A DNA stretch of 64,000 nt from Streptomyces sp. HmicA12 (lineage in GTDB: Bacteria; Actinomycetota; Actinomycetes; Streptomycetales; Streptomycetaceae): NCBI RefSeq assembly GCF_000373565.1, contig NZ_KB891831.1, forward strand, positions 497,330 through 561,329. The letters are read 5' to 3'. Made by a program: the position numbers and the translations under genes. Positions 52,235-59,701 of the stretch are shown here, piece by piece; position 1 is the first letter of the stretch, and every line of letters starts with the position of its first letter. The notes under the pieces were generated by a model that searched no databases, was not told where the DNA came from, and saw only the letters and a list, made by a program, of their open reading frames with translations.

Positions 52235-52243
52235 GCTCCCCAT

Positions 52244-52267
52244 CGTACGTCATGTACGTCCTGTACA
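52244..52267. promoter_or_regulatory. Phased GTAC repeats, candidate antitoxin operator
   Basis: Three GTAC cores at 52245, 52254 and 52263 are spaced exactly 9 bp; the last is a full TGTACA. E. coli YefM binds TGTACA-centred repeats. The site lies between the antitoxin and clpP paralogue and could control both. Confidence 0.55.
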
Positions 52268-52317
52268 TTTTTGACAGAGACGGCGCCCAGAGCGTCCGTA
52301 TCGCCATTGGAGGCACC

Positions 52318-52953
52318 ATGACCCGCCCGTCCGGCCGTTATGTCCTGCCCGAGTTCACCGAGCGCACCACGTCGGGACAGCGCACGCTCGATCCGTACTC
52401 CAAGCTCCTGGAGGAGCGCATCGTCTTCCTCGGGACGCCGATCGACGACACGTCGGCCAACGACGTGATGGCGCAGTTCATGCACCTCGAGTACACGGCG
52501 CCCGACCGGGACATCTCGCTGTACATCAACTCCCCCGGCGGCTCGTTCAGCGCGATGACGGCGATCTACGACACGATGCAGTACGTCAGTTGTGAGGTGG
52601 AGACGACCTGTCTGGGGCAGGCCGCGTCCGTCGCCGCCGTGCTGCTGGCCGCCGGGACACCGGGCAAGCGGTCGATGCTGCCCGGGGCACGTGTGGTGCT
52701 CGACCAGCCCTCTCTGCCCGAGCCGGCCCAGGGCCAGCCCACCGATCTGGAGATCCAGGCCCGCGAAATGGTGCGCATGCGCGAGCAGTTGGAGGAGCTG
52801 CTCGCCGAGCACTCGGGCCGGTCGAAGGAACAGGTCGGCGCCGACATCGAGCGGGACACCGTACTCACCGCCCAACAGGCCCTGGAGTACGGCCTGGTGG
52901 ACGGGGTCATACAGAGCCGCAAGAGCACGCTCGGCGTCCCGGGTTCGAGGTGA
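52318..52953 (+). CDS. clpP: ClpP-family protease subunit paralogue with altered catalytic triad
   Basis: A 211-residue ClpP-fold protein close to Streptomyces ClpP from its first residues (RYVLPEFTERT, SKLLEERIVFLG). The Ser nucleophile is in CLGQAASVAAVLLAAG, and the Asp lies in IERDTVLTA. The position of the catalytic His (canonical hQP) reads VVLDQPS: the codon is gac, not cac. Such a triad should be inactive or very weak, like ClpR subunits that build mixed rings. Start ATG 52318 follows GGAGG. Partner rings and substrates are unknown. Confidence 0.9.
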   Translation: MTRPSGRYVLPEFTERTTSGQRTLDPYSKLLEERIVFLGTPIDDTSANDVMAQFMHLEYTAPDRDISLYINSPGGSFSAMTAIYDTMQYVSCEVETTCLGQAASVAAVLLAAGTPGKRSMLPGARVVLDQPSLPEPAQGQPTDLEIQAREMVRMREQLEELLAEHSGRSKEQVGADIERDTVLTAQQALEYGLVDGVIQSRKSTLGVPGSR

Positions 52954-52960
52954 GGTGCCC

Positions 52961-53269
52961 GTGTATCCACCGGAACTCCCGCCACTGCCCGCGCTGACCC
53001 GCGCCGAGGGCGATTTCGTGGACAGCTATCTGGCGGTGATCGATCTGCTCGCGCGCATCAATCCGGCCCGGGGGGACGACACCTATCGGGGACTGCGGGC
53101 CGCCCAGGCGCTCGTCAGCCGGGCCTCGGCCCTGCGGGACGCCCTGACGCTGATGCACCAGCGGGGCGAGCGCGAGGTGCACGCGGCAACCCTCGCCCGG
53201 GCGCTGCGCGTCCTCGACGGCGAGAGGCGGACACAGAGGGTCACATTGCCACCAGAAACCGTCGGCTAG
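52961..53269 (+). CDS. Small hypothetical protein in the clpP operon
   Basis: A 102-residue helical protein starting with GTG 52961 (or 52955), 7 nt after clpP, with GGTGAGG as ribosome site. Segments FVDSYLAVIDLLARINPARG and DALTLMHQRGEREVHAATLA suggest three or four helices; no known domain. Tight linkage suggests cotranscription with the ClpP paralogue. Confidence 0.65.
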   Translation: MYPPELPPLPALTRAEGDFVDSYLAVIDLLARINPARGDDTYRGLRAAQALVSRASALRDALTLMHQRGEREVHAATLARALRVLDGERRTQRVTLPPETVG

Positions 53270-53612
53270 CGATCAGTTCACGTTCCCAGATGCTCGCCCG
53301 GCGTCGAGTCGTCCGCTTCGGCCTTGAAACGGCCCAGATGGTGTACCCCCGGATGGCGTAGACGATCGTAGGTCAAGAAGCCCGTCAGAGTTGCGCAGCG
53401 ACGGTACGCGCGCGCCGGAATTTCCTGTTCCGCCCCTGGTGCGGGCGTCGTCGGGCGTGGCCGCCGGGGTTCGAAAGCCGCACTGTCCACCTGAACGGGT
53501 CAAGCGTGAGGAGCCTCACTTACCGCCGGTTCAGCTCGGTTTTCGCGACACCCGTGCGTGAAGATCCCTTCCGACGACAAGCCCCCGCCACCGCGGCGGG
53601 GCGGTCCGTGCG
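53270..53612. other. Non-coding stretch before the riboswitch
   Basis: No gene I can support with confidence. A minus-strand 70-codon frame (53278-53490) has weak codon bias for this genome but a plausible C-terminal half; it lacks a convincing ribosome site. The promoter for the riboswitch transcript should lie in 53480-53600. Confidence 0.5.
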
Positions 53613-53797
53613 GACGCCGAGTCCTGCCGCCGCCCGGATGTCAGGTCGACAGGAGTGGTTCGGCAGGAGTGGAGGACCCAGGCACGACGGGTCGCCGCAG
53701 CACCCGCTGCGAGCGGCCCTTGGGGTGAAGCCGCACCACGCGGCCGGGCAACTTCGCCAGCCCGAACCCGACAGGTCATCCTTCGCAGGCGGCTGAC
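53613..53797 (+). ncRNA. c-di-AMP riboswitch (ydaO-yuaA class)
   Basis: The leader contains the hallmarks of this class in order: gccgagtcctgccgc (53618-), ggcaggagtggaggaccca (53662-), cttggggtgaa (53719-), gggcaacttc and cccgaacccgacaggtcatc (53761-), then ttcgcaggc. It lies 13 nt before an NlpC/P60 start. In Streptomyces this riboswitch controls cell-wall hydrolases and is an off-switch for c-di-AMP. Ends are approximate. Confidence 0.88.
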
Positions 53798-53809
53798 GAA
53801 GGGTTGCGC

Positions 53810-54283
53810 ATGACTGCGCTCGATCGTGTTCCCTCGCTGCTGACACGGGCCGGCACCGCCTCGGTCCTGACCCTCGCCGTCGCGGGAGCCGGGCTCATGG
53901 TGCCCGGCGCCGCGCCGGAGGCGTCGGCGGCCGCGACCTCGACCAAGGCACTTCAGGTCGCGGCATCGAAGAAGGGATCGCCGTACAAGTGGGGCGCCAC
54001 GGGACCGCACCGGTTCGACTGCTCGGGCCTGACGCTCTACTCGTTCAAGCGGGCGGGCAAGAAGCTGCCCCGCACCGCCGCGCAGCAGTACAACAAGACC
54101 CGTCATGTCTCCGCGTCCGGTCGTAAGCGCGGTGACCTGGTGTTCTTCCACTCGGGCCGAAGCGTCTACCACGTCGGGATCTACGCCGGGAAGGGGCGGA
54201 TCTGGCACTCCCCCAAGACCGGTGACGTGGTGAAGCTGCAGAAGATCTGGACCAAGAGCGTCTGGTACGGCCGGGTGCGCTGA
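53810..54283 (+). CDS. Secreted NlpC/P60 cell-wall hydrolase
   Basis: A 157-residue exported endopeptidase with a signal peptide cut near ASA-AA, then one NlpC/P60 domain: KKGSPYKWGATGPHRFDCSG with the catalytic Cys, YHVGIYAG with His, and a further His in IWHSPKTG. It cleaves peptidoglycan stem peptides. ATG 53810 follows GAAGGG. Expression is probably set by the c-di-AMP riboswitch in its leader. Confidence 0.93.
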   Translation: MTALDRVPSLLTRAGTASVLTLAVAGAGLMVPGAAPEASAAATSTKALQVAASKKGSPYKWGATGPHRFDCSGLTLYSFKRAGKKLPRTAAQQYNKTRHVSASGRKRGDLVFFHSGRSVYHVGIYAGKGRIWHSPKTGDVVKLQKIWTKSVWYGRVR

Positions 54284-54300
54284 CGCCCCTGTCGACCGGC

Positions 54301-54338
54301 TCGTGGGGACGGGCCGGGCGCCCGGCCCGTCCCCACGA
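54301..54338. terminator. Perfect 38-bp palindrome terminator
   Basis: A 19+19-bp perfect inverted repeat (tcgtggggacgggccgggc and its complement) with no unpaired loop follows the NlpC/P60 gene. It should form a very stable hairpin. Confidence 0.8.
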
Positions 54339-54381
54339 ACAGAATGCGGCTCGAACGCCCGTCACTGGATACTCGGGAGGT

Positions 54382-54900
54382 ATGAACGAGCGGAACGAAA
54401 CACGTCTGGAACGTGCCGACCGGAACTTCGGCGAGTTGCTCCAGGAACTCCGCGTCATCCAGACCGGAGTGCAGTTTCTGTTCGCCTTTCTCCTCACGCT
54501 CGCGTTCACCCAGCGCTTTCCTTCGCTCGACACGACGCAGCGCGCCACGTATCTGACGACGCTGCTGCTCACGGTCGTCGCGGCCGCGCTGTTCACCGCT
54601 CCCGCCGCCGTGCACCGGGTCCTCTTCCATTTGGGGGCCAAGGAGCAGATCGTGCGGGTCTCGTCGCGGCTGGCCGCCTACGGGATGACCGCGCTCGTCC
54701 TCGCGCTGACCGGGTCGGTGCTGCTCGTCGTCGATGTGACGGTCGGCAGGGGCGGCGGCATCGCGGCGGGCGCCGGGACGTTCGTGGTGTGCGCGGGATT
54801 GTGGGGACTACTGCCCCGTCTGCTGCGCCACAGCCTCCTCAGGCGACCAACGGCTCCAGCAGCAGAACAAGAGCCAGCGTCACCAGAGCGCCGCCCGTGA
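54382..54900 (+). CDS. DUF6328-like membrane protein
   Basis: A 172-residue protein. A charged N-terminus (ERADRNFGELLQELRVIQTG) precedes four hydrophobic helices: TGVQFLFAFLLTLAF, TYLTTLLLTVVAAALF, LAAYGMTALVLALTGSVLL and AAGAGTFVVCAGLWGLL. I recall this pattern as DUF6328. Function unknown. Its last 62 bp overlap the convergent LysE gene. Confidence 0.78.
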   Translation: MNERNETRLERADRNFGELLQELRVIQTGVQFLFAFLLTLAFTQRFPSLDTTQRATYLTTLLLTVVAAALFTAPAAVHRVLFHLGAKEQIVRVSSRLAAYGMTALVLALTGSVLLVVDVTVGRGGGIAAGAGTFVVCAGLWGLLPRLLRHSLLRRPTAPAAEQEPASPERRP

Positions 54901-55456
54901 CGGCCTCCAGGGCGCGCGCCGTGCGCGGCCGGCGCAACCACCGGCCCAGCCGGTCCACGAGCAGGGCCACGGCGGGGAACCAGAGCAGCGCGAACGCGAC
55001 CACGATCGCCGAGAGGATCGCCGTGCGCGGCAGCGCGGGGCTGCCCGCCGGGACGAACTGCGGCAGGACGCTGAGGAACGTGATCGGCGCCTTCGGGTTG
55101 AGCGTGTTGGTGAGGAAGCCCTGGCGCAGCGCACCCCCCGTCGGCACCGGGACCTCGCCCTGCTCGGCGCGCGGCCGCGACGCCGATCGCAGGGTCCGCG
55201 CCCCGAGGTACAGCACGTAGACACCGCCCGCGAGTTGGAGTGCGCGGAACAGCGCGGGGACCGCGGTGAGGACGGCGGCGACCCCGGCGACGGCGAGGGC
55301 GGTGTGGACGAGCAGGCCGCCCGCGATGCCGAGCGCGCAGGCGACCCCTGCCCGGCGCGAGACGAGCGAGTTGCGTACGACGACGGTGAAGTCGGCGCCG
55401 GGCAGGGCCACCATGCCCGCGGCGACGCCGGTGAAGGCGACCAGTTGAGCGTCCAT
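54839..55456 (-). CDS. LysE-family translocator
   Basis: A 205-residue exporter with six hydrophobic helices. Family motifs: GMVALPGADFTVVVRNSL, LGARTLRS and FLTNTLNPKAPITFLS. LysE/RhtB proteins export amino acids or related small molecules. The divergent LysR regulator is its likely controller. The 3' end overlaps the convergent DUF6328 gene. Confidence 0.9.
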   Translation of the reverse strand: MDAQLVAFTGVAAGMVALPGADFTVVVRNSLVSRRAGVACALGIAGGLLVHTALAVAGVAAVLTAVPALFRALQLAGGVYVLYLGARTLRSASRPRAEQGEVPVPTGGALRQGFLTNTLNPKAPITFLSVLPQFVPAGSPALPRTAILSAIVVAFALLWFPAVALLVDRLGRWLRRPRTARALEAVTGGALVTLALVLLLEPLVA

Positions 55457-55557
55457 GCCCGCCAGCCTGCCCGAGCCGGGCCTTAGGCAGGTATGTGCAA
55501 TATCCTGGGTCTGCCCAAAGCATCGCTTAACCCCTGACCGGGCTCCGGAGGCCGTTC

Positions 55558-56478
55558 ATGTACGACCCGACGCGGCTCGCCGCCCTGGTGGCGGTCGCCG
55601 AGGCCGGGTCGATCACCCGGGCCGCGCGACGACTCGGCTACACGGCCCCCGCGCTGTCGCAGCAGCTCGCGAAGCTGGAGCGGGAGGCGGGCGCCGCGCT
55701 CCTCGTGCGCCACCACAAGGGCACCCGGCTGACCGGCGCGGGCGAGCTGCTCGTGGTCACGGCCCGGCGGGTGCTCGACGAGATGGAGCGGGCGCGGCAC
55801 GACCTGGCACGCCTCGCGGGCCTGTCGGGCGGGCGCCTGCGGCTCGGGACGTTCACGACGGCGGGGATGCATCTGCTGCCGCCCGCGCTGACCGCGTTCC
55901 GCCGCGCGCATCCCGATGTGCGGCTGACGGTCGCGGGGTACGAGCCGCCGCACGGTATCGCGGCGGTGGCGGCGGGCGAGGTGGACGTGGCGCTCACGCA
56001 CGCGTACGAGCCCGCGGAACCGGTTCCGGTGCCGGCCTCGGTGGTCCAGGAGCCGCTACTTGTCGAGGAGTTGGTGCTCGTGACCGCTCCGGGGCACGCG
56101 CTGACCGCCGGGACGGCGGGGGCGGCGAGGCTGCCGCTGACGGAGCTCGCGGGGCAGCCGTTGATCAGCATGGCGCCGACGCATCCGCCGCGTCAGGGGG
56201 TGGAGTCGGCTCTCACGCGGGCCGGGGCCACACCGTCCGTGCTGGTGGCGACGCCGGGTTACGCACTGGTGTGCGCGCTGGTGAGTGCGGGGCTCGGTCT
56301 GGCGGTGGTGCCGGACATGGTGGCGCGGACCTCCGCGACACCGGTGGGCGTGCGACGCCTCGACCCCGGTGATCTGCGGCGCACGATCTCGGTGGTGCAC
56401 CGGGCCGACGAGGCGAACCCGGCCGTGGACGGCTTCCGCGCCCTGCTGCGCGGCGCGTTCGGCAGGCCGTCCGAGTGA
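55558..56478 (+). CDS. LysR-family regulator (likely of the LysE exporter)
   Basis: A 306-residue LysR protein. HTH: SITRAARRLGYTAPALSQQL; the substrate-binding domain spans about 90-290. It is divergent from lysE with a 101-bp spacer, the arrangement of LysG/LysE in Corynebacterium, where effector amino acids induce export. Ligand unknown. Confidence 0.92.
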   Translation: MYDPTRLAALVAVAEAGSITRAARRLGYTAPALSQQLAKLEREAGAALLVRHHKGTRLTGAGELLVVTARRVLDEMERARHDLARLAGLSGGRLRLGTFTTAGMHLLPPALTAFRRAHPDVRLTVAGYEPPHGIAAVAAGEVDVALTHAYEPAEPVPVPASVVQEPLLVEELVLVTAPGHALTAGTAGAARLPLTELAGQPLISMAPTHPPRQGVESALTRAGATPSVLVATPGYALVCALVSAGLGLAVVPDMVARTSATPVGVRRLDPGDLRRTISVVHRADEANPAVDGFRALLRGAFGRPSE

Positions 56479-56485
56479 CGGGCTC

Positions 56486-56944
56486 TCAGACGGCTGACGC
56501 GGGGCGTCCGTTGCCCTCGACGACGGGGGCGTTCCAGGGCAGCGCGATCCACACGGTCTTGCCGCCCTCGGGGGTCGGGCTGACCGAGAGTCTGCCGCCG
56601 CACTCCGCGGTGAGGCAGCGGATGATGACCATGCCGCGCCCGTTGTCCTGCTGGACGGCGGCGGGCAGTCGCCTGGGGTAGCGGGGGTGGCTGTCGGTGA
56701 CGCCGATCCGCAGTCGCTCGTCCCGTTCGAGCTCCACGTCGACGGTGAAGGTGGGTGACTGCCCGAGGGTGTGCTGCACCGCGTTCGTCGCGAGTTCGGA
56801 GACGATCAGGCGGACGGTGTCGGCGGCGTCGGTGTCACCGGGCATGCCCCACTCCCTCAGGACGTTGCTCACGTACCTACGGGCCGCGGAGACCGAGGCG
56901 GGATCGCTCGGCAGTGTGACGGATGCTTCCAGGTGGTCGGCCAT
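56486..56944 (-). CDS. GHKL ATP-binding regulatory protein (anti-sigma-like)
   Basis: A 152-residue HATPase_c_2 protein. N-box SELATNAVQHT, G1 IGVTDSHP and NGRGMVII are visible. These single-domain proteins resemble SpoIIAB/RsbW serine kinases and occur next to WhiJ-like and DUF397 genes. The WhiJ-like gene lies divergently 284 bp away. Target unknown. Confidence 0.88.
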   Translation of the reverse strand: MADHLEASVTLPSDPASVSAARRYVSNVLREWGMPGDTDAADTVRLIVSELATNAVQHTLGQSPTFTVDVELERDERLRIGVTDSHPRYPRRLPAAVQQDNGRGMVIIRCLTAECGGRLSVSPTPEGGKTVWIALPWNAPVVEGNGRPASAV

Positions 56945-57070
56945 GACGACGTCGTCCCTTTCCCGCCGGGGTCACTTGTCCGCCCGCCGCGGATCGCTCA
57001 CGTACCGGCCCCGGCCGCTGCTTCGCGCCAGACTGCCACTTGTACAGGCTCCTGTGGTGGCGATCCCCCA

Positions 57071-57086
57071 AGATATGCATATATCT
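57071..57086. promoter_or_regulatory. AT-rich palindrome between HATPase and WhiJ-like genes
   Basis: agatatgcatatatct has 6-bp inverted arms AGATAT/ATATCT and includes the 10-bp perfect palindrome ATATGCATAT. An ACAGG-N2-CCTGT dyad lies at 57044-57055. Both are unusual in this GC-rich spacer and are candidate operators. Confidence 0.45.
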
Positions 57087-57228
57087 GTCGCTCGAAGCGG
57101 TGAACTCTGCGACGGTAGAACGTATTTGGGCGCGCGCACGCCACTTCCTCTACCGTCTGCCCTGGAGCCGTCCCCGATGAGCCGTGAGGGAGAACGGCCA
57201 TGCGGCCCGAGGTCCACGAGGAGTCAGT

Positions 57229-58080
57229 ATGAAGTACGGTCCCGCGGTACGTCGCCGCAAACTCGGTGCCGAACTGCGTGCCCTGCGCGTCCGGGCCGGA
57301 CTCACCAGTGGCGAGGCGGCGCGCCTCGTCGGATGGCATCAGTCGAAGGTGAGCCGGATCGAGACGGGGCGCAGTGGCGTGAAGGCGTCGGACGTCCTGC
57401 GTCTGCTCGACGCGTTCGAGACGAAGGACACCCAACTCCGCGAACTCGTCGTGGCGTTGGCGGGCGCGGAGGACATCGGCGGCCATCACTGGTGGCACGC
57501 GTACCGCGGCCTGTTGCCGCCGACCTACCGCGACTTCATCAGCCTGGAGTCGCAGGCGTGCCGGATCCGCACGCTGGAGACCACGGTGATCCCGGGGCTG
57601 CTGCAGACACCGGAGTACGCGTACGCGGTGACGCGCTCGGTTCTCGACGGCACCTCGGAGCAGCACATCGAGGCACTGGTGGAGGTGCGGCTGGCGCGCC
57701 AGGAGGTGCTGCGGTCGCAGACGCCGCTGCAGTTGACCGCGGTGCTCGACGAAGCGGTGCTCCGTCGTGAGGTGGGTGGAAACGGCATTCTGCAAAGGCA
57801 GTTGGCACATTTGGCCGCGGCGGCCCGGATGCCGCATGTCCGAATTCAGGTGCTTCCTTTCTCAGCAGGTGGTCACATAGGCCTCACCGGCCCTTTCGTT
57901 GTGTTCTCATTTCCGAACACAACTGATCTGGATGTGGTTGTTCTCGACCATTTGACGAGTAGCCTCTACCTCGAGCGGAAAGAAGACCTCAAGGCGTACA
58001 CGGACGCCTTCGACGCTCTTCTGCTCCACGCCCTCTCGCCCGAGGACTCGTTGGAGTTCATCGCCCAGATCGCCGGATAA
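57229..58080 (+). CDS. WhiJ-like XRE/DUF5753 regulator
   Basis: A 283-residue regulator. The N-terminal XRE HTH (about 8-60) has SGEAARLVGWHQSKVSRIET; the C-terminal DUF5753 domain (about 95-275) has TTVIPGLLQTPEYAYAV. This type is abundant in Streptomyces, and WhiJ itself represses development. ATG 57229 follows GAGGAG. A DUF397 gene follows and an HATPase gene is divergent, the usual set. Confidence 0.92.
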   Translation: MKYGPAVRRRKLGAELRALRVRAGLTSGEAARLVGWHQSKVSRIETGRSGVKASDVLRLLDAFETKDTQLRELVVALAGAEDIGGHHWWHAYRGLLPPTYRDFISLESQACRIRTLETTVIPGLLQTPEYAYAVTRSVLDGTSEQHIEALVEVRLARQEVLRSQTPLQLTAVLDEAVLRREVGGNGILQRQLAHLAAAARMPHVRIQVLPFSAGGHIGLTGPFVVFSFPNTTDLDVVVLDHLTSSLYLERKEDLKAYTDAFDALLLHALSPEDSLEFIAQIAG

Positions 58081-58147
58081 GCCGGACGCCATGCCGGCGG
58101 GGTCGCCGACGCCCCGTCGTGGCCCGGCACTGCGTCAAGGAGGCACC

Positions 58148-58372
58148 ATGAATGCACTGCCTCGGTACGTGCCCGACAGTACGTCGCTGAACGGCGCACG
58201 GTGGCGGCGCAGCAGCCGCAGCACCGGCGCCAACAACTGCGTCGAGGCGGCCCCCTTGCCCTCGGGGTCCACGGCCGGCCTGATGGCCGTCCGTGATTCC
58301 AAGAACACGGCGGGCCCCGCCGTGCTGTTCACCTCCCGCGCCTGGGAAGGCTTCCTCACCTCTCTTCGGTGA
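58148..58372 (+). CDS. DUF397 protein, partner of the WhiJ-like regulator
   Basis: A 74-residue DUF397 protein: GARWRRSSRSTGANNCVEAA, VRDSKNTAGPAV and FTSRAWEGFL. DUF397 proteins pair with WhiJ-like regulators and are proposed to antagonise or modulate them. AAGGAGG precedes ATG 58148. The last 17 bp overlap the convergent bioF. Confidence 0.93.
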   Translation: MNALPRYVPDSTSLNGARWRRSSRSTGANNCVEAAPLPSGSTAGLMAVRDSKNTAGPAVLFTSRAWEGFLTSLR

Positions 58373-59540
58373 CAGCGGCCTGAGGTGCGGTGCGGCTGAT
58401 CACCTGGACGGCCTCGGCGAGTTGCTCGTCGGTGAGGTCGGCGCGGGCGGTCAGCCGCAGCCGTGAGACGCCGTCCGGTACGGACGGCGGACGGAAACAG
58501 CCCACCACGAGGCCGGCCCTCCGGCACGCCGCGGCCCAGCTCACCGCATCGTCGGGCGAGGGGGCGCGCACCGAGACGACCGCAGCGTCCGGACGGACGG
58601 CCGACAGCCCTTCATCCGTGAGGAGTTGATGCAGCGTCGCCGCGACCTCGCGGGCCCGTGCCGCCCGCCCGGGGTCGCGGCGCAACAGTCGCAGTGCGCC
58701 GAGTGCGGCGCCGACGGCCGCCGGCGCCAGACCGGTGTCGAAGATGAACGTACGGGCCGCGTTGACGAGATGCTCGATGACGGGCGCCGGGCCGAGGACC
58801 GCGCCGCCCTGGCTGCCGAAGGACTTCGAGAGGGTCACCGTGGCGACCGTGTCGGGCGCGCCGGCGAGGCCCGCCGCGTGCGGGGCGCCGCGTCCGCCCG
58901 CGCCCAGGACACCCAGGCCGTGCGCGTCGTCGACGATCAGCCCGGCCCCGAACTCCCGTGCCACCGAAGCCAGTTGGGACAGTGGTGCCTGATCACCGTC
59001 GACGGAGAAGACCGTGTCGGAGACCACCACGGCCGGTCCTTCGTGCGTGCCGAGTGCCTTGCGGACGGCCTCCGGGTCGGCGTGCGGCACGACCTGCGTG
59101 GTGGCGCGGGCCAGGCGGCAACCGTCGATCAGGGAAGCGTGGTTGGCCGCGTCGGAGACGATCAGCGAGCCGTGCGGGGCGAGCGCCGTGACGGCCGCGA
59201 GGTTCGCCGCGTATCCCGACGACAGCACGAGCGCCGACTCGAATCCGCAGAACTCCGCGAGTTCCCGCTCCAGCTCGGTGTGCAGCTCGGTGGTGCCGGT
59301 GACCAGCCGCGAGCCGGTGGCGCCGCCGCCCCAGCGCCGGGCGGCCTCCGCGGCGCCCGCCACGACCTCGGGGTGCCGGGCCAGGCCCAGGTAGTCGTTG
59401 CTCGCCAGGTCCAGCAGCGGGGAGTCGGCGGGACGGGGGCGCAGGGTGCGCACGAGTCCGGCGGCCTCGCGGGCGCGGCGCTGCTCGCCGAGCCAGCCGA
59501 AGGCTTGGGCGGGGGCGGGGGTGCGGTGCTCTGGGGCCAT
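58356..59540 (-). CDS. bioF: 8-amino-7-oxononanoate synthase BioF
   Basis: A 394-residue PLP enzyme joining pimeloyl-thioester and alanine, the first committed step of the biotin ring. ASNDYLGLARHPEV, GATGSRLVTG, SDAANHASLIDG, DDAHGLGVLG and the PLP-Lys segment TLSKSFGSQGG are canonical. Start ATG 59540 is supported by AGAGG; ATG 59558 is an alternative. Divergent from bioBAD. Confidence 0.94.
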   Translation of the reverse strand: MAPEHRTPAPAQAFGWLGEQRRAREAAGLVRTLRPRPADSPLLDLASNDYLGLARHPEVVAGAAEAARRWGGGATGSRLVTGTTELHTELERELAEFCGFESALVLSSGYAANLAAVTALAPHGSLIVSDAANHASLIDGCRLARATTQVVPHADPEAVRKALGTHEGPAVVVSDTVFSVDGDQAPLSQLASVAREFGAGLIVDDAHGLGVLGAGGRGAPHAAGLAGAPDTVATVTLSKSFGSQGGAVLGPAPVIEHLVNAARTFIFDTGLAPAAVGAALGALRLLRRDPGRAARAREVAATLHQLLTDEGLSAVRPDAAVVSVRAPSPDDAVSWAAACRRAGLVVGCFRPPSVPDGVSRLRLTARADLTDEQLAEAVQVISRTAPQAAVTEER

Positions 59541-59577
59541 GACTCCCTCTGATTGCATGACGGCCGCTCTTTGTAGG

Positions 59578-59593
59578 TAATGCACAGACATTA
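59578..59593. promoter_or_regulatory. Dyad between bioF and bioBAD
   Basis: TAATG-N6-CATTA is a perfect dyad in the 161-bp divergent biotin spacer. It could be a biotin-repressor operator, but matches neither BirA nor BioQ consensus clearly. Confidence 0.35.
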
Positions 59594-59701
59594 GTCGCCT
59601 CGCCACCGGCCCAGGGTGTGGCAATACCCACACGCCGAGCGCCGTCCTTTGTCTGAAGTCTCCTTTCCCTCGGACGCCCCGATGAGCCAGGATCAGGCCC
59701 C

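Noticed and set aside
53278..53490. Minus-strand 70-codon frame
   Set aside because: Weak third-position GC and no ribosome site; not enough support, though its second half looks protein-like.
53506..53796. Plus-strand 96-codon frame before the NlpC/P60 gene
   Set aside because: It coincides with the conserved blocks of the c-di-AMP riboswitch and ends just before the hydrolase start; RNA explains the conservation.
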